Positions 53,310 to 61,577 of a DNA stretch of 64,000 nucleotides are shown piece after piece (the stretch's first letter is position 1; every line of letters begins with the position of its first letter). The stretch lies in assembly GCA_019192545.1 (NCBI GenBank), contig JAHCMI010000041.1:1-64000 (forward strand), written 5' to 3'. The notes under the pieces are model-generated. The model worked only from the letters and a program-made list of their open reading frames with translations. It searched no databases and was not told the DNA's origin. The stretch comes from Rivularia sp. MS3 (GTDB lineage Bacteria; Cyanobacteriota; Cyanobacteriia; Cyanobacteriales; Nostocaceae). A program made the translations under genes and the position numbers.

Positions 53310-54479
53310 ATGCAGGAGTTTTTGAGCGGTATCTCGCTTTGTATTTTACTTATTCAGGTACCAGCAGTTTTTGTTCTGCTGTCGCGTCTACTCAAAGGAC
53401 CATTTCGTCAACCTCCGATTCAGCCCCAAAGTCCCACACCTGAACTTTTAGGGAATGTTAGCGTAGTGGTTCCGACTCTTAATGAAGTCGAACGTATCAG
53501 CCCTTTATTAAATGGATTGAGCAAGCAAAGTTATGAAGTGCGGGAAATCATCGTTGTGGATAGCAATTCTCAAGATGGTACCCGCGACTTAGTAAAAGCA
53601 GCAATTGCAAAGGACCCGCGTTTTAGCTTGATAACAGATGACCCTTTGCCAGAAGATTGGGTTGGTCGTCCGTGGGCATTGCATAATGGCTTTTTAAATA
53701 TTGACTCGAAAAGTGAATGGTTTCTGGGGATGGATGCGGATACTCAACCAGTACCCGGTTTAGTGGCTGGTTTGATAAAAACTGCATCTGCTCTCGAATA
53801 TGACTTAGTTTCGCTGTCTCCCCGATTCATTCTGAAGTATCCTGGTGAATCTTTGCTTCAACCGGCGCTGTTAATGACGCTACTTTATAGATTTGACCCT
53901 GCGGGTGTGAATACGCAAGCCTCCGAGCGGGTAATGGCTAACGGACAGTGTTTTTTGTGCCGTCGTTCGGTTTTAGAAAAGGTAAATGGCTATACCAGCG
54001 CTAAACGTTCATTTTGCGATGATGTCACTTTAGCAAGACAAATAGCCGCAACTGGTTTTAAAGTAGGGTTTTTGGATGGAGCTAAAGTACTTAAGGTAAG
54101 GATGTACGAAGGAGCAGCGGAAACCTGGAAAGAATGGGGAAGAAGCCTCGATTTGAAAGACGCATCTTCAAAGGCTCAAACTTGGGGAGACTTATGGTTG
54201 CTCGCATCAGTCCAGGGTTTACCTTTAATAATAGTAATTTCACTATTATTGCTTTCTCCTCACGTTCTTTTTCCATCCGTACTTCTATCTCTAAATCTAT
54301 TTTTGCTGCTAATTAGGTTTTTAATGCTTTTAGCAATAGCACCGTCTTACGATTTTACTCAAACTAAAGGGGGCCTTTTATTTTGGCTTTCACCAATTGC
54401 AGACCCCTTAGCAGTTTGCAGAATTTTCTTGTCAGCCTTTCGCACCCCGCGACAGTGGCGAGGACGGGAGTATGGTTGA
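53310..54479 (+). CDS. cruG: Carotenoid 2'-O-glycosyltransferase CruG
   Basis: The 389-residue family 2 glycosyltransferase has an N-terminal membrane helix and two C-terminal helices. The GT-A core shows VSVVVPTLNEVERI, IIVVDSNSQDGTRDL, the metal site WFLGMDADTQPVPG and a later CDDVTLARQIAATG. It attaches the sugar to the 2'-hydroxyl of myxol-type carotenoids, the last step of myxoxanthophyll synthesis. The 22-bp spacing from cruF indicates one transcript. The region downstream is a G-rich and heptameric repeat block, with no clear terminator seen. Confidence 0.9.
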   Translation: MQEFLSGISLCILLIQVPAVFVLLSRLLKGPFRQPPIQPQSPTPELLGNVSVVVPTLNEVERISPLLNGLSKQSYEVREIIVVDSNSQDGTRDLVKAAIAKDPRFSLITDDPLPEDWVGRPWALHNGFLNIDSKSEWFLGMDADTQPVPGLVAGLIKTASALEYDLVSLSPRFILKYPGESLLQPALLMTLLYRFDPAGVNTQASERVMANGQCFLCRRSVLEKVNGYTSAKRSFCDDVTLARQIAATGFKVGFLDGAKVLKVRMYEGAAETWKEWGRSLDLKDASSKAQTWGDLWLLASVQGLPLIIVISLLLLSPHVLFPSVLLSLNLFLLLIRFLMLLAIAPSYDFTQTKGGLLFWLSPIADPLAVCRIFLSAFRTPRQWRGREYG

Positions 54480-54592
54480 GGGAGAGCGGGAGCAGGGTAA
54501 AAGGAGTGAGGGAGAGAGTGAGGGAGGGAGAGAAAGAATAAAATACTTCTAACTCTTAACTCCTAACTCCTACCTTTAACTTTTAACCTTGC

Positions 54593-55510
54593 TTACTCTT
54601 CTTCATCGTCAAGTTTATCGGCGCGTTCGAGTTCCCAAAGTATTTGATTACCTTCGCGACGTACTCGGGAAACTATCCAGTTTCTCCAACGCCATTGGTC
54701 TCCACGACTAGTAACAGCACTAGCATGGACGTTCATTAAGTCCGCTAATTCCGAACTTGTGATTAAGTAACCTTTTTCGGCTATTTCGTCAGCAATGCGA
54801 AGAGTTTCAACTAAACTGCGGAGTTGCGATACTCTTGTTTCGCGTGGTAAATCTTCGTTTTGCAAGGTAGCAGAAGCGCTAGATGATTCCATAGTTTTCG
54901 TATTGTTTGTGTCCGACTCAAGATTACTATTATGTATCTTTTTGTTAACAATGGGTGGCGTAATGTGTGAGTTAGATGTAGATGATACCTCAACTTCGGC
55001 TTTTTGTGCGAAATTAGCATCACTGAAATTTATATCCAGTATTTGCTTGAGCGATGGTATTTTCCCTGAAGCAAAACCACGGGCGATTGTGTCGCAACGT
55101 TCGTTACCTATATTACCAGCGTGACCGCGAACGTGTTGCCATTTAATCTTTTGATTATTAAGATTATCTAGAATTTCTAATAAATCTTGGTTAAGTACCG
55201 GTTTTCCGTCTGATTTCTTCCAACCTTTACGCTTCCATCCTTTTATCCACTTTGTGACGCAATTAATTAGATATTCGCTGTCGGTGTAAAGAGTGATGGG
55301 TTTGTTTTGCCCGGAAGATTCTAAAAATTCCAAAGCTGCGATCGCGGCTTGCATTTCCATTCTGTTGTTGGTGGTTTTTTTTGATGCATCACCGAGTTCG
55401 TGAACCGAACCATCATCGAAGTAAACAACAACACCCCAACCACCGGGACCTGGATTGCCGGTACAAGCGCCATCGGTATATATACTTTGAATTGTAGGTT
55501 GAGAAGACAT
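54593..55510 (-). CDS. rnhA: Ribonuclease HI with C-terminal extension domain
   Basis: A 305-residue protein. Residues 1-155 are RNase HI, which cuts RNA in RNA-DNA hybrids. The four metal acids are Asp13 (YTDGACTGNPGPGGW), Glu52 (NNRMEMQAA), Asp77 (YTDSEYL) and Asp140 (GNERCDTIARG), with His130 in RGHAGN. A Ser/Asn-rich linker (170-225) leads to a second domain of about 80 residues (SQLRSLVETLRIADEIAEKG, SSELADLMNVHASAVTSRG, DQWRWRNWIVSRVRREGNQ), with a helix-turn-helix-like feel. E. coli RNase HI has only 155 residues. The extra domain is probably a nucleic-acid-binding module. Confidence 0.93.
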   Translation of the reverse strand: MSSQPTIQSIYTDGACTGNPGPGGWGVVVYFDDGSVHELGDASKKTTNNRMEMQAAIAALEFLESSGQNKPITLYTDSEYLINCVTKWIKGWKRKGWKKSDGKPVLNQDLLEILDNLNNQKIKWQHVRGHAGNIGNERCDTIARGFASGKIPSLKQILDINFSDANFAQKAEVEVSSTSNSHITPPIVNKKIHNSNLESDTNNTKTMESSSASATLQNEDLPRETRVSQLRSLVETLRIADEIAEKGYLITSSELADLMNVHASAVTSRGDQWRWRNWIVSRVRREGNQILWELERADKLDDEEE

Positions 55511-55696
55511 AGTTAAAATATTAACTCGTGTAAATACGAGGACATAACTACGACACGGTTAATGATGTTGTAGCAAATATCCACCGCAAAAAGAGGAAAA
55601 AGGCTCTAGTTGCAACGAGTTATAAACGTTATCACGTTTGGATACAAAGTTATAACAAGAAAATAATATTTAATAATTTATTAATTTTGTAATAAG

Positions 55697-56392
55697 TTAC
55701 TTTTGATTGATTTTTGGTTTATTCGCGCCAAAAATTGCGAAATTTAAATAACGCCAGTGACAGCCAATATTAATAAAGCCTGCTTGTGCTAACCATTGGG
55801 TTTGATTTTCCACAGAATCAGGAATGTCTTCTTCTATATGTTTAGCAAACCAGTAATTTTCATCTTCGCCGTTATCGTTAATAAATTTACGCCATAATTT
55901 TTCGTATTTTTGAGTTAATTGTGCATTCGCACCCTTAACAATTTCTAGAATCAGCAGTAAACCATTAGGATTCATTGTAGAAAACAGCTTTTTGAATAAT
56001 TTTTGTTTGCCTTCGGCATCGAGATGGTGAATTGCCAAACCAGAAACTATCAAATCGTAATGCTCTCCGATATCATCGACACCGAAATCACCTTGCTTAA
56101 ATTCAACTCTGTCTTGATATGCTGATAAATTATTTTTGCAAGCCGCCAACATGTTTTCTGCAAAGTCAAAAGCAACAACATTTGCCTGTTTAAAATTTTG
56201 TAGCACTAAATGGGATAAAACTCCCGTACCACAACCTAAATCAAGTACTTTAATTGAGGCATTTTGAGGAACATCTATCATGTCTAACATCACCTGATGT
56301 TGCTCGCGGTAGTAGGGAATTAAACGTAAAATCAAATCATTGTAATTAAATGCTTCTTGTTCAAAATATTGGCGAATGTTATTAACTTGCAT
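55697..56392 (-). CDS. Class I SAM-dependent methyltransferase
   Basis: A 231-residue cytoplasmic methyltransferase from the ATG at 56392 (QVNNIRQYFEQEAFNYND); an upstream ATG at 56437 would add 15 residues of poor quality. The SAM site is VLDLGCGTGVLSHLVL, followed by VVAFDFAENMLAACKN and YDLIVSGLAIHHLD. It closely resembles the methyltransferase at 61578-62210 in its end (GCHWRYLNFAIFGANKPK versus DCYWKWLELALLIGRKPK), so they are paralogues or members of the same sub-family. The substrate is unknown. Confidence 0.88.
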   Translation of the reverse strand: MQVNNIRQYFEQEAFNYNDLILRLIPYYREQHQVMLDMIDVPQNASIKVLDLGCGTGVLSHLVLQNFKQANVVAFDFAENMLAACKNNLSAYQDRVEFKQGDFGVDDIGEHYDLIVSGLAIHHLDAEGKQKLFKKLFSTMNPNGLLLILEIVKGANAQLTQKYEKLWRKFINDNGEDENYWFAKHIEEDIPDSVENQTQWLAQAGFINIGCHWRYLNFAIFGANKPKINQK

Positions 56393-56604
56393 GATATTTA
56401 TTTGATTTATATTTGAGCAGTTGAATCGGCGTTGCATAATCGCATTTATATTCCCTGTATTATATTCTCATTGCTCTCGTTACCATCGTTGAATTTTGTA
56501 ATGCATATCAAGGAGACTCTAACTCCAGTATAAATGGAGATAGAGCGACTAATAAAAGGTTAAATTAGCTGATTTAAACGCTATAGCTAATAATTTACTT
56601 ATGC

Positions 56605-57066
56605 TTAATGTTTATGTTTGTTTTCTATATTCTGAATAAACTGCTGCCAAATTTTATTAGGAATCCAAATTTGATGTAAATCCTTTTTAGCTGCTTCTGA
56701 GTCTATACCTTCATAAAAGCGGCGATAAAGATATATAAAAGCAGACACGCGCTTATTTGCTGCACAGTGAACGAAAACTTTTTTATCCGCATCCGTTTTC
56801 ATTACTTGAATAAATTCTTGTAACTTATCCTCTGTGGGATTTTCCCAAATTACGGGTATATGAACGTATTGCATTTGTTCCGATTCTACAATTTCTTTTT
56901 CATTCGCTAAGGCGTTAGAAGAATCTTTTAATGCAAGATTGATAACTACTTGATATCCTGCTTGCTTGATATGAGAAAATTGTTCAATAGATGGTTGTCC
57001 GGCAGTAGCAATTTTATCAGAAATTTTTAGGTAGTTGTAAATATTTTCTAGACAATTATGAGACAT
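56605..57066 (-). CDS. Protein-tyrosine-phosphatase-fold protein with altered P-loop
   Basis: A 153-residue protein. The start KISDKIATAGQPSIEQF and the motif VFVHCAANKRVSAFIYLYR belong to small bacterial PTP/DSP-like proteins. The classic signature is C-x5-R; here Cys101 and Arg106 leave only four residues between them (HCAANKR), unless another arginine is used. This spacing appears to be a trait of a bacterial sub-family I recall with HCxxNxRxSAF. Catalysis is therefore uncertain. The gene is monocistronic. Confidence 0.82.
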   Translation of the reverse strand: MSHNCLENIYNYLKISDKIATAGQPSIEQFSHIKQAGYQVVINLALKDSSNALANEKEIVESEQMQYVHIPVIWENPTEDKLQEFIQVMKTDADKKVFVHCAANKRVSAFIYLYRRFYEGIDSEAAKKDLHQIWIPNKIWQQFIQNIENKHKH

Positions 57067-57299
57067 TTTAATTGATGAATAAATGCGCGACTATTTTACA
57101 ATAAAGTCTAAGTTTGCAGCACGATTAACAATTTAGGGGAGAGTAATTAAGCTTATAATGGCAGATTGGCAGAATCGCTTTTAGTCAAAATTATTGTTTA
57201 ACAGTTCTAATTGACCTATTTTCGGTAGAAGTTACCGATGAAAAAACCGCAGAGGGCGCAAAGAGCGCGGAGGAAAGAGGTAGAAAGAGATAGGAGTAA

Positions 57300-57590
57300 T
57301 CAGAAAACAGAATAATAATGTTCTACTTCGGGAAAGGGTTCGTAAAAATGATGTAAAAGTTGTTTCCATTGTTGATATTCTGTTGATTTTCTAAATCCGA
57401 CGGTATGAGCTTCTAAAGTTTCCCAACGTACAAGTAGAATATAACGATTTGGGACTTCAATACATTTTTGTAATTCGTGAGATATGTATCCCGGCATGGA
57501 AGAGATTATTTTTGCAGCTTGTTTAAATGCTGTCTCAAAATCATCAGATATTCCGTCTTTTATATTTAAAATTGCAACTTCGAGAATCAT
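57300..57590 (-). CDS. Antibiotic biosynthesis monooxygenase (ABM) domain protein
   Basis: A 96-residue dimeric alpha+beta barrel protein of the ABM family. It opens ILEVAILNIKDGISDDFETAF, has a central PGYISHELQKCIEVPNRYILLVRWETLEAH, and a tail with FYEPFPEVEHYYSVF. Members include small-molecule monooxygenases and haem-degrading proteins, but many have no known substrate. Length is complete. A GCAGAGGGCGCAAAGAGCGC-type repeat sits just downstream near 57247-57280. Confidence 0.85.
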   Translation of the reverse strand: MILEVAILNIKDGISDDFETAFKQAAKIISSMPGYISHELQKCIEVPNRYILLVRWETLEAHTVGFRKSTEYQQWKQLLHHFYEPFPEVEHYYSVF

Positions 57591-57673
57591 TTTTAGGGGT
57601 AGGGAATAGGGAATGGGAAACAGGGAACGGTTTATAAATCTGGTTTCTCATTATCTGAAATTATTGCTATGTC

Positions 57674-57853
57674 TTAATCATCTTCTTCATCATCTTTAAC
57701 TTGTTGAAGTAGTGAAATACAGTTGTTAAGCATCCAAATAAAAACTTCTATTTGTGATTCTCCATTTTGAATGCGGTTTTTAGCTTGGATACCCATAAGA
57801 ATAATTTGCAGGGTTAGTAATAGAGCGATGAGTTTGCAGGTTAAGTTTCTCAT
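57674..57853 (-). CDS. Small hypothetical protein (59 residues)
   Basis: An unlisted short frame of 59 residues: MRNLTCKLIALLLTLQIILM at the start forms a signal-anchor-like helix. An IQAKNRIQNGESQIEVFIWM middle and an acidic end KDDEEDD follow. The start and stop are clean, and the helix-plus-acidic-tail layout is not random-looking. No family is recognised. It lies upstream of the ABM gene on the same strand, separated by 83 bp with repeats. Translation is unproven. Confidence 0.45.
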   Translation of the reverse strand: MRNLTCKLIALLLTLQIILMGIQAKNRIQNGESQIEVFIWMLNNCISLLQQVKDDEEDD

Positions 57854-57930
57854 TTATCCATCTGTGTTAGTTGATGGATACAGCATCTCTTTGGGGTAGT
57901 ACCCAGAATCAAACCTTTAAATTAGTAATC

Positions 57931-57990
57931 CGTCAGGGGTTGAAAACCCCTAACTAATAGCTCAAGTCATCTAAAGATGACTGAAGTACG
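57931..57990. repeat. left inverted copy of AGTCATCT hairpin repeat
   Basis: The hairpin AGGGGTT/AACCCCT (57935-57941, 57945-57951) is followed by CTAATAGC and the palindrome AGTCATCT-AA-AGATGACT (57965-57982). The reverse complement of 58699-58760 carries the same CTAATAGC and AGTCATCT words in the same order. The two copies face each other around the gene at 58148. Confidence 0.65.
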
Positions 57991-58147
57991 GTAAGATTTC
58001 CTGTTTATGCTGTAAATTCGCTACAATCCGAAAGAGATTGATTTGGGGTAGTAGTTAATTCGGGGTTAACCCAAACTTTGTTGAAATTTTTTCTGTATTG
58101 ATTCTGAGAAAGATGAATATGTTCTTTTTCTTGCAGCACATAGCCTA

Positions 58148-58663
58148 ATGCAAGTCGATACGAATAATTTAGCTGCGATTGAGGTATTGGAAACAATTAT
58201 TTTTTCAGGTAAATATGAATATGCTTGTTTAGCTGCTGACATTTTAATTGAAAATAATCCTTGTCATCACCAGGCTATTAATAAGCTAGAACAAATAATT
58301 ACATCTGTTGAAGAAGAAAAAATTATTTGTTTGGCTGCAAATGGTTTAATGAAAAGCAAAATTGGAAAATTAGAGGCAACTACACATTTAAAAGAAACTA
58401 TCAACTCAACTATTCATCCATTCGTTAGTAGAGAAGCTATAGATATTTTAATTAGGTTGATACCTAAAGATAAATTTGGAGAGATGGTAACTTTTGGTAA
58501 AAATTATTCATCAACTAAGAAACATACAAATAGCTTTAATGACTTTGTAATGTATGAAAAATCTCACATGTACGAACAAATATGTCAACACATGCGTAAA
58601 CTTATATGGCACTGCGCTCAAAATATGACATACTCGGAATTCTATCAAGCATGGCATAAATAA
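58148..58663 (+). pseudogene. C-terminal fragment of a STAND/NACHT-HEAT-type protein
   Basis: A 171-residue frame made of helical repeats (AIEVLETIIFSGKYEYACLA, AINKLEQIITSVEEEKIICL, TTHLKETINSTIHPFVSREA) ends in IWHCAQNMTYSEFYQAWHK. That ending is one I recall at the C-termini of large cyanobacterial NACHT/STAND ATPases with HEAT repeats. The N-terminal effector and ATPase domains are absent upstream; inverted repeats bracket the fragment at 57931-57990 and 58699-58760. It may be a remnant, or a small stand-alone repeat protein expressed in its own right. The frame itself is undamaged. Confidence 0.6.
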
Positions 58664-58698
58664 AAGAATTTAACTAACAAGTCACTTAAAAATATCAC

Positions 58699-58760
58699 CC
58701 AGTCATCTTTAGATGACTTTTGCTATTAGCTTGCGGTTTGCAACCGGAAGCGGGTTGAAA
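58699..58760. repeat. right inverted copy of AGTCATCT hairpin repeat
   Basis: AGTCATCT-TT-AGATGACT at 58701-58718 is followed by GCTATTAG and TTGCGGTTTGCAACCGG. The unit is the inverse of 57931-57990 and completes a flanking pair around the STAND-like fragment. Confidence 0.65.
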
Positions 58761-58817
58761 GTATATCGATAATTATTTATGATTATTCTTATTTTTAGAA
58801 ATTTTTTAATAATTAAA

Positions 58818-58890
58818 TGGTGCGTTACGGCATTTTCAACATTGTAATTTAAGTAGGTAAATAATAAAGCCGTAACAGCACCCTACAATT
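58818..58890. repeat. TGGTGCGTTACGGC hairpin repeat, copy 1
   Basis: This 73-bp unit starts TGGTGCGTTACGGCATTTT and ends AAAGCCGTAACAGCACCCTA, so its ends are inverted copies (GTTACGGC/GCCGTAAC). A second copy starts exactly 100 bp later. It has MITE-like form. Confidence 0.75.
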
Positions 58891-58917
58891 AATTATTGAA
58901 TATTTTGTATTATAAAA

Positions 58918-58990
58918 TGGTGCGTTACGGCATTTTAAAATTATTAGTAATAAATGATAAATTTTAAAGCCGTAACAGCACCCTACAATT
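58918..58990. repeat. TGGTGCGTTACGGC hairpin repeat, copy 2
   Basis: This is the second 73-bp unit with the same ends and a diverged AT-rich centre. The flank ACAATTAATTA after each copy is also shared. Tandem placement with a precise 100-bp period suggests one duplication event including the spacer. Confidence 0.75.
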
Positions 58991-59000
58991 AATTAACAAT

Positions 59001-59558
59001 TTATTTCACTATTTCACTCAAAGGCGTTGCTAAACCATCAATGCTAACCATATTTTTCTGCTGATGATATTCTTTAATTCCTGATTCTCCTTTTTTCGCT
59101 GCCCATTTAACTAAGTTTTCTCGCTGTGATTGGTAATCATATAAAGGTACGCTCATTCCACAAGATGTTTGAACTCTTTCGATATCGGCTACTATTATTT
59201 GACGGGTTCCCGGTATTTCGGGAAATTGGGAATATAAGGATTCCCATTCTGAATTGTTGGGTAAAATAGTTTTGCCGCTACCGTAAAGACGCAAAATAGA
59301 CGGCGAACCTTCAAAAGCACAAAACATAAAGGTAATGCGCCCGTTTTCCTGTAAGTGCGCTGATGTTTCGTTTCCGCTTCCGGTTAAATCTAAATAAGCA
59401 ACTTTGTGTGGTGAAATAATACGAAAAGTGTTATTACCCTTGGGAGAAATGTTTACATGCCCGTCAGAATTTAATGGTGCCGTAGCAACGAAAAATATCT
59501 GTTGGTTTGCAATAAATTTTTGCAATTCTTCGGTGATAGAATCAAATACTTTAGCCAT
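59001..59558 (-). CDS. Pyridoxamine 5'-phosphate oxidase-fold flavin-binding protein
   Basis: A 185-residue split-barrel protein of the PNPOx-like family. The N-terminal KVFDSITEELQKFIANQQIF is followed by FVATAPLNSDGHVNISPKGN, the usual flavin/substrate strand pair. VAYLDLTGSGNETSAHLQEN and ITFMFCAFEGSPSILRLYG come next. Family members bind FMN, F420 or haem. The sub-family with ISPKG and GSGNETSAHL is widespread with unknown substrate. Length is complete. No partner gene is adjacent; it lies next to repeat-rich DNA. Confidence 0.88.
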   Translation of the reverse strand: MAKVFDSITEELQKFIANQQIFFVATAPLNSDGHVNISPKGNNTFRIISPHKVAYLDLTGSGNETSAHLQENGRITFMFCAFEGSPSILRLYGSGKTILPNNSEWESLYSQFPEIPGTRQIIVADIERVQTSCGMSVPLYDYQSQRENLVKWAAKKGESGIKEYHQQKNMVSIDGLATPLSEIVK

Positions 59559-59667
59559 TTTTAGTTATCAGTGAACAGTGAACAGTTAACAGTTCATTTG
59601 CTAATATTTTATACTAACGGTTTTATGGCTATTAATTTATACAACAGGTTAATAGAATCAAATAATA

Positions 59668-59870
59668 TAGCGGTTTTCATTTGGATGGAATACAGCCTCA
59701 ACCTTACCTTTTCCCATCTCCTTGATAAGGAGAGGGGTGCCCGGAGGGCGGGGTGAGGTTTTCTCGTTCCAAGGCTCTGCCTTGGAATGCCAAGCATGAG
59801 GCTCTGCCTCAAGTTTAATAGGAGGCAGAGCTTCTAATAATGTATTCCTTGCCGGAGACAAGGAACAAGT
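59668..59870. repeat. composite repeat block (TATAGCGGTTTTC element plus palindromes)
   Basis: Bases 59668-59762 carry TATAGCGGTTTTCA, CTCCTTGATAAGGAGAGG and GGGTGAGGTTTT, also found in the same order at 63498-63594. Next to it are palindromes CCAAGGCTCTGCCTTGG (59770-59786) and GAGGCTCTGCCTC (59799-59811), then GAGGCAGAGC and CCTTG..CAAGG words. No gene is accepted in this 340-bp gap. Confidence 0.65.
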
Positions 59871-59898
59871 TAATACACTTAGAGCAATGCCCAATTCC

Positions 59899-61557
59899 CT
59901 ACGCTTTATGCCCTACTTCTAATTCAGCATTAATTTTGTCGTATTCAACTTTGCCGTAATCTAATTTTATGATTCTGTCGGCAAGGTGGAAATAATGGTC
60001 GTCGTGACTGATGACTAATACTGTTTTATTGCGTTTTTTCAAGTTTAGTAATATCTCTTTGTAAAAAATGTCTCTAAACATTGGATCTTGGTCTGATGCC
60101 CATTCATCAAATAGATAAATTGGACGATTTTCTAAATAAGCTGTTAATAACGCTAAACGTTTTCGCTGTCCTTGAGAAAGTTGTGTAGTCGATAGTTTAC
60201 CGTTTTCTATTGTGACTTTGTGATTGATTTTCAACTGTCTCAAGTATTCTTGAGCCTGTTCGTCTAAGGCTGGTTTTTCCATTCCTAAGAGCTTTTCAAA
60301 TAGGTAAAAGTCGGAGAAAATTACGGAGAAGTGTTGGCGATACCATTCCCGATTATCATCGGTAATCACTTTATTATCTAATACAATTTCTCCTGCTTCG
60401 GGAATATATAACCCCGTAATGAGTTTGGCTAAAGTTGATTTTCCGCTACCGTTTCCGCCAACTATAAATACTATTTCCCCTGGTTTAAAGGTTAAGTCAA
60501 CTGGGCCTAAACTAAAACGACTTTCTTTGTCTTCTCCTGGGTATGCATGGACAACTTTTTTTAATTCTAATTTTTTAAATATTTTTGAATCTTTCTTTTT
60601 TTCTTCTATATAGTTCTCTTTGTTACCAGCTAATATCAAACCCATTCTTTCTATTTTTTGTAATGCTACCGTAGCTTTAGATAAAGCTTGCAGCTTATCT
60701 AATATGCTCTGCATCGGCAACATTAAATAAGTAACTGTAAGTATATAAGCTGACAGTATGCTGGGAGAAATGGGTGCGATTTGCGGTAATAAAAACAGCA
60801 GCAACCCTACAAGGATAAAAAACAATAAATTGCCCAATCCTGTAGAAATTGAAAAGGTTAATAGTGCCGCCGAATTTTGATCTCGATATATGGCTGCGCT
60901 ATGCTGCAATTCCGAATCAAAAAACTCTTGACGACGAGCAGTATGGAGTTTAAGTTCTTTAATACCTTCGGCGATCGCGCGAAAATGTTTGAGCAAACGA
61001 TCTTGTTCTTCTCGTGCAGCAACCAAGTAACCTTGCGCTCTATTAATTAATAGTTGAATGCTGCCGACAGCTATCATTACGAAACCGACGGTAAAAGTAA
61101 ATACCGTACTTGATAGAAGCGATAAATAAAGCAAGCACCCGGCAATAATAGCGATATCAACGCAGATAAAAGGAATTGCGTAAACTGTAGCCGTTAACGT
61201 TGCTACATCTTCTGTTAGAGTTGCCAGCAAACGCGACGTACCTAATTTTTCTAAGTGCCGCAATTGTGAAGACAAAATTCCCCTACTCAAACGCAACCGT
61301 AATTGATAAACGGCTTCCTGAGAAAGATTTATGAGTAAGACTTGGGAAATAATGCTGTTAACAACTACTATCAATGCAAAGGTGGGAAACTGCCAAGCTA
61401 AATCGCTGAAGCTATTTGAGGATTGAAATCCGTCGCTAATAGCCTTGTTTATCAACGCTATTAATCTAGCCGTTGTGCCACCACTCACTAAACCCGTAAA
61501 AACGGCGATCGCCACTTGCAACCAAGAAGCCTTCAATAAAAGCCAGAGTAAATTCAT
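59899..61557 (-). CDS. Cyclic-peptide-export type ABC transporter (PvdE/SyrD-like)
   Basis: The 552-residue half-transporter has six N-terminal membrane helices and a C-terminal ATPase. Walker A is GGNGSGKSTLAKLITGLY, the signature is LSQGQRKRLALL, and Walker B is RPIYLFDEWASDQDP, followed by the switch His in VISHDDHYF. The arrangement and the DEWASDQDP wording fit the cyclic peptide exporter family (PvdE, SyrD). These usually sit beside nonribosomal peptide or RiPP genes; none is visible here. A methyltransferase gene begins 20 bp upstream and is surely co-transcribed, so the pair may modify and export a small molecule. Confidence 0.9.
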   Translation of the reverse strand: MNLLWLLLKASWLQVAIAVFTGLVSGGTTARLIALINKAISDGFQSSNSFSDLAWQFPTFALIVVVNSIISQVLLINLSQEAVYQLRLRLSRGILSSQLRHLEKLGTSRLLATLTEDVATLTATVYAIPFICVDIAIIAGCLLYLSLLSSTVFTFTVGFVMIAVGSIQLLINRAQGYLVAAREEQDRLLKHFRAIAEGIKELKLHTARRQEFFDSELQHSAAIYRDQNSAALLTFSISTGLGNLLFFILVGLLLFLLPQIAPISPSILSAYILTVTYLMLPMQSILDKLQALSKATVALQKIERMGLILAGNKENYIEEKKKDSKIFKKLELKKVVHAYPGEDKESRFSLGPVDLTFKPGEIVFIVGGNGSGKSTLAKLITGLYIPEAGEIVLDNKVITDDNREWYRQHFSVIFSDFYLFEKLLGMEKPALDEQAQEYLRQLKINHKVTIENGKLSTTQLSQGQRKRLALLTAYLENRPIYLFDEWASDQDPMFRDIFYKEILLNLKKRNKTVLVISHDDHYFHLADRIIKLDYGKVEYDKINAELEVGHKA

Positions 61558-61577
61558 TCACTGCACCGCATCGCTGG

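Noticed and set aside
58005-58196. 63-codon minus-strand frame next to the STAND-like fragment
   Set aside because: Overlaps the start of the better plus-strand frame and shows no recognisable motif; kept out although a short peptide cannot be excluded.
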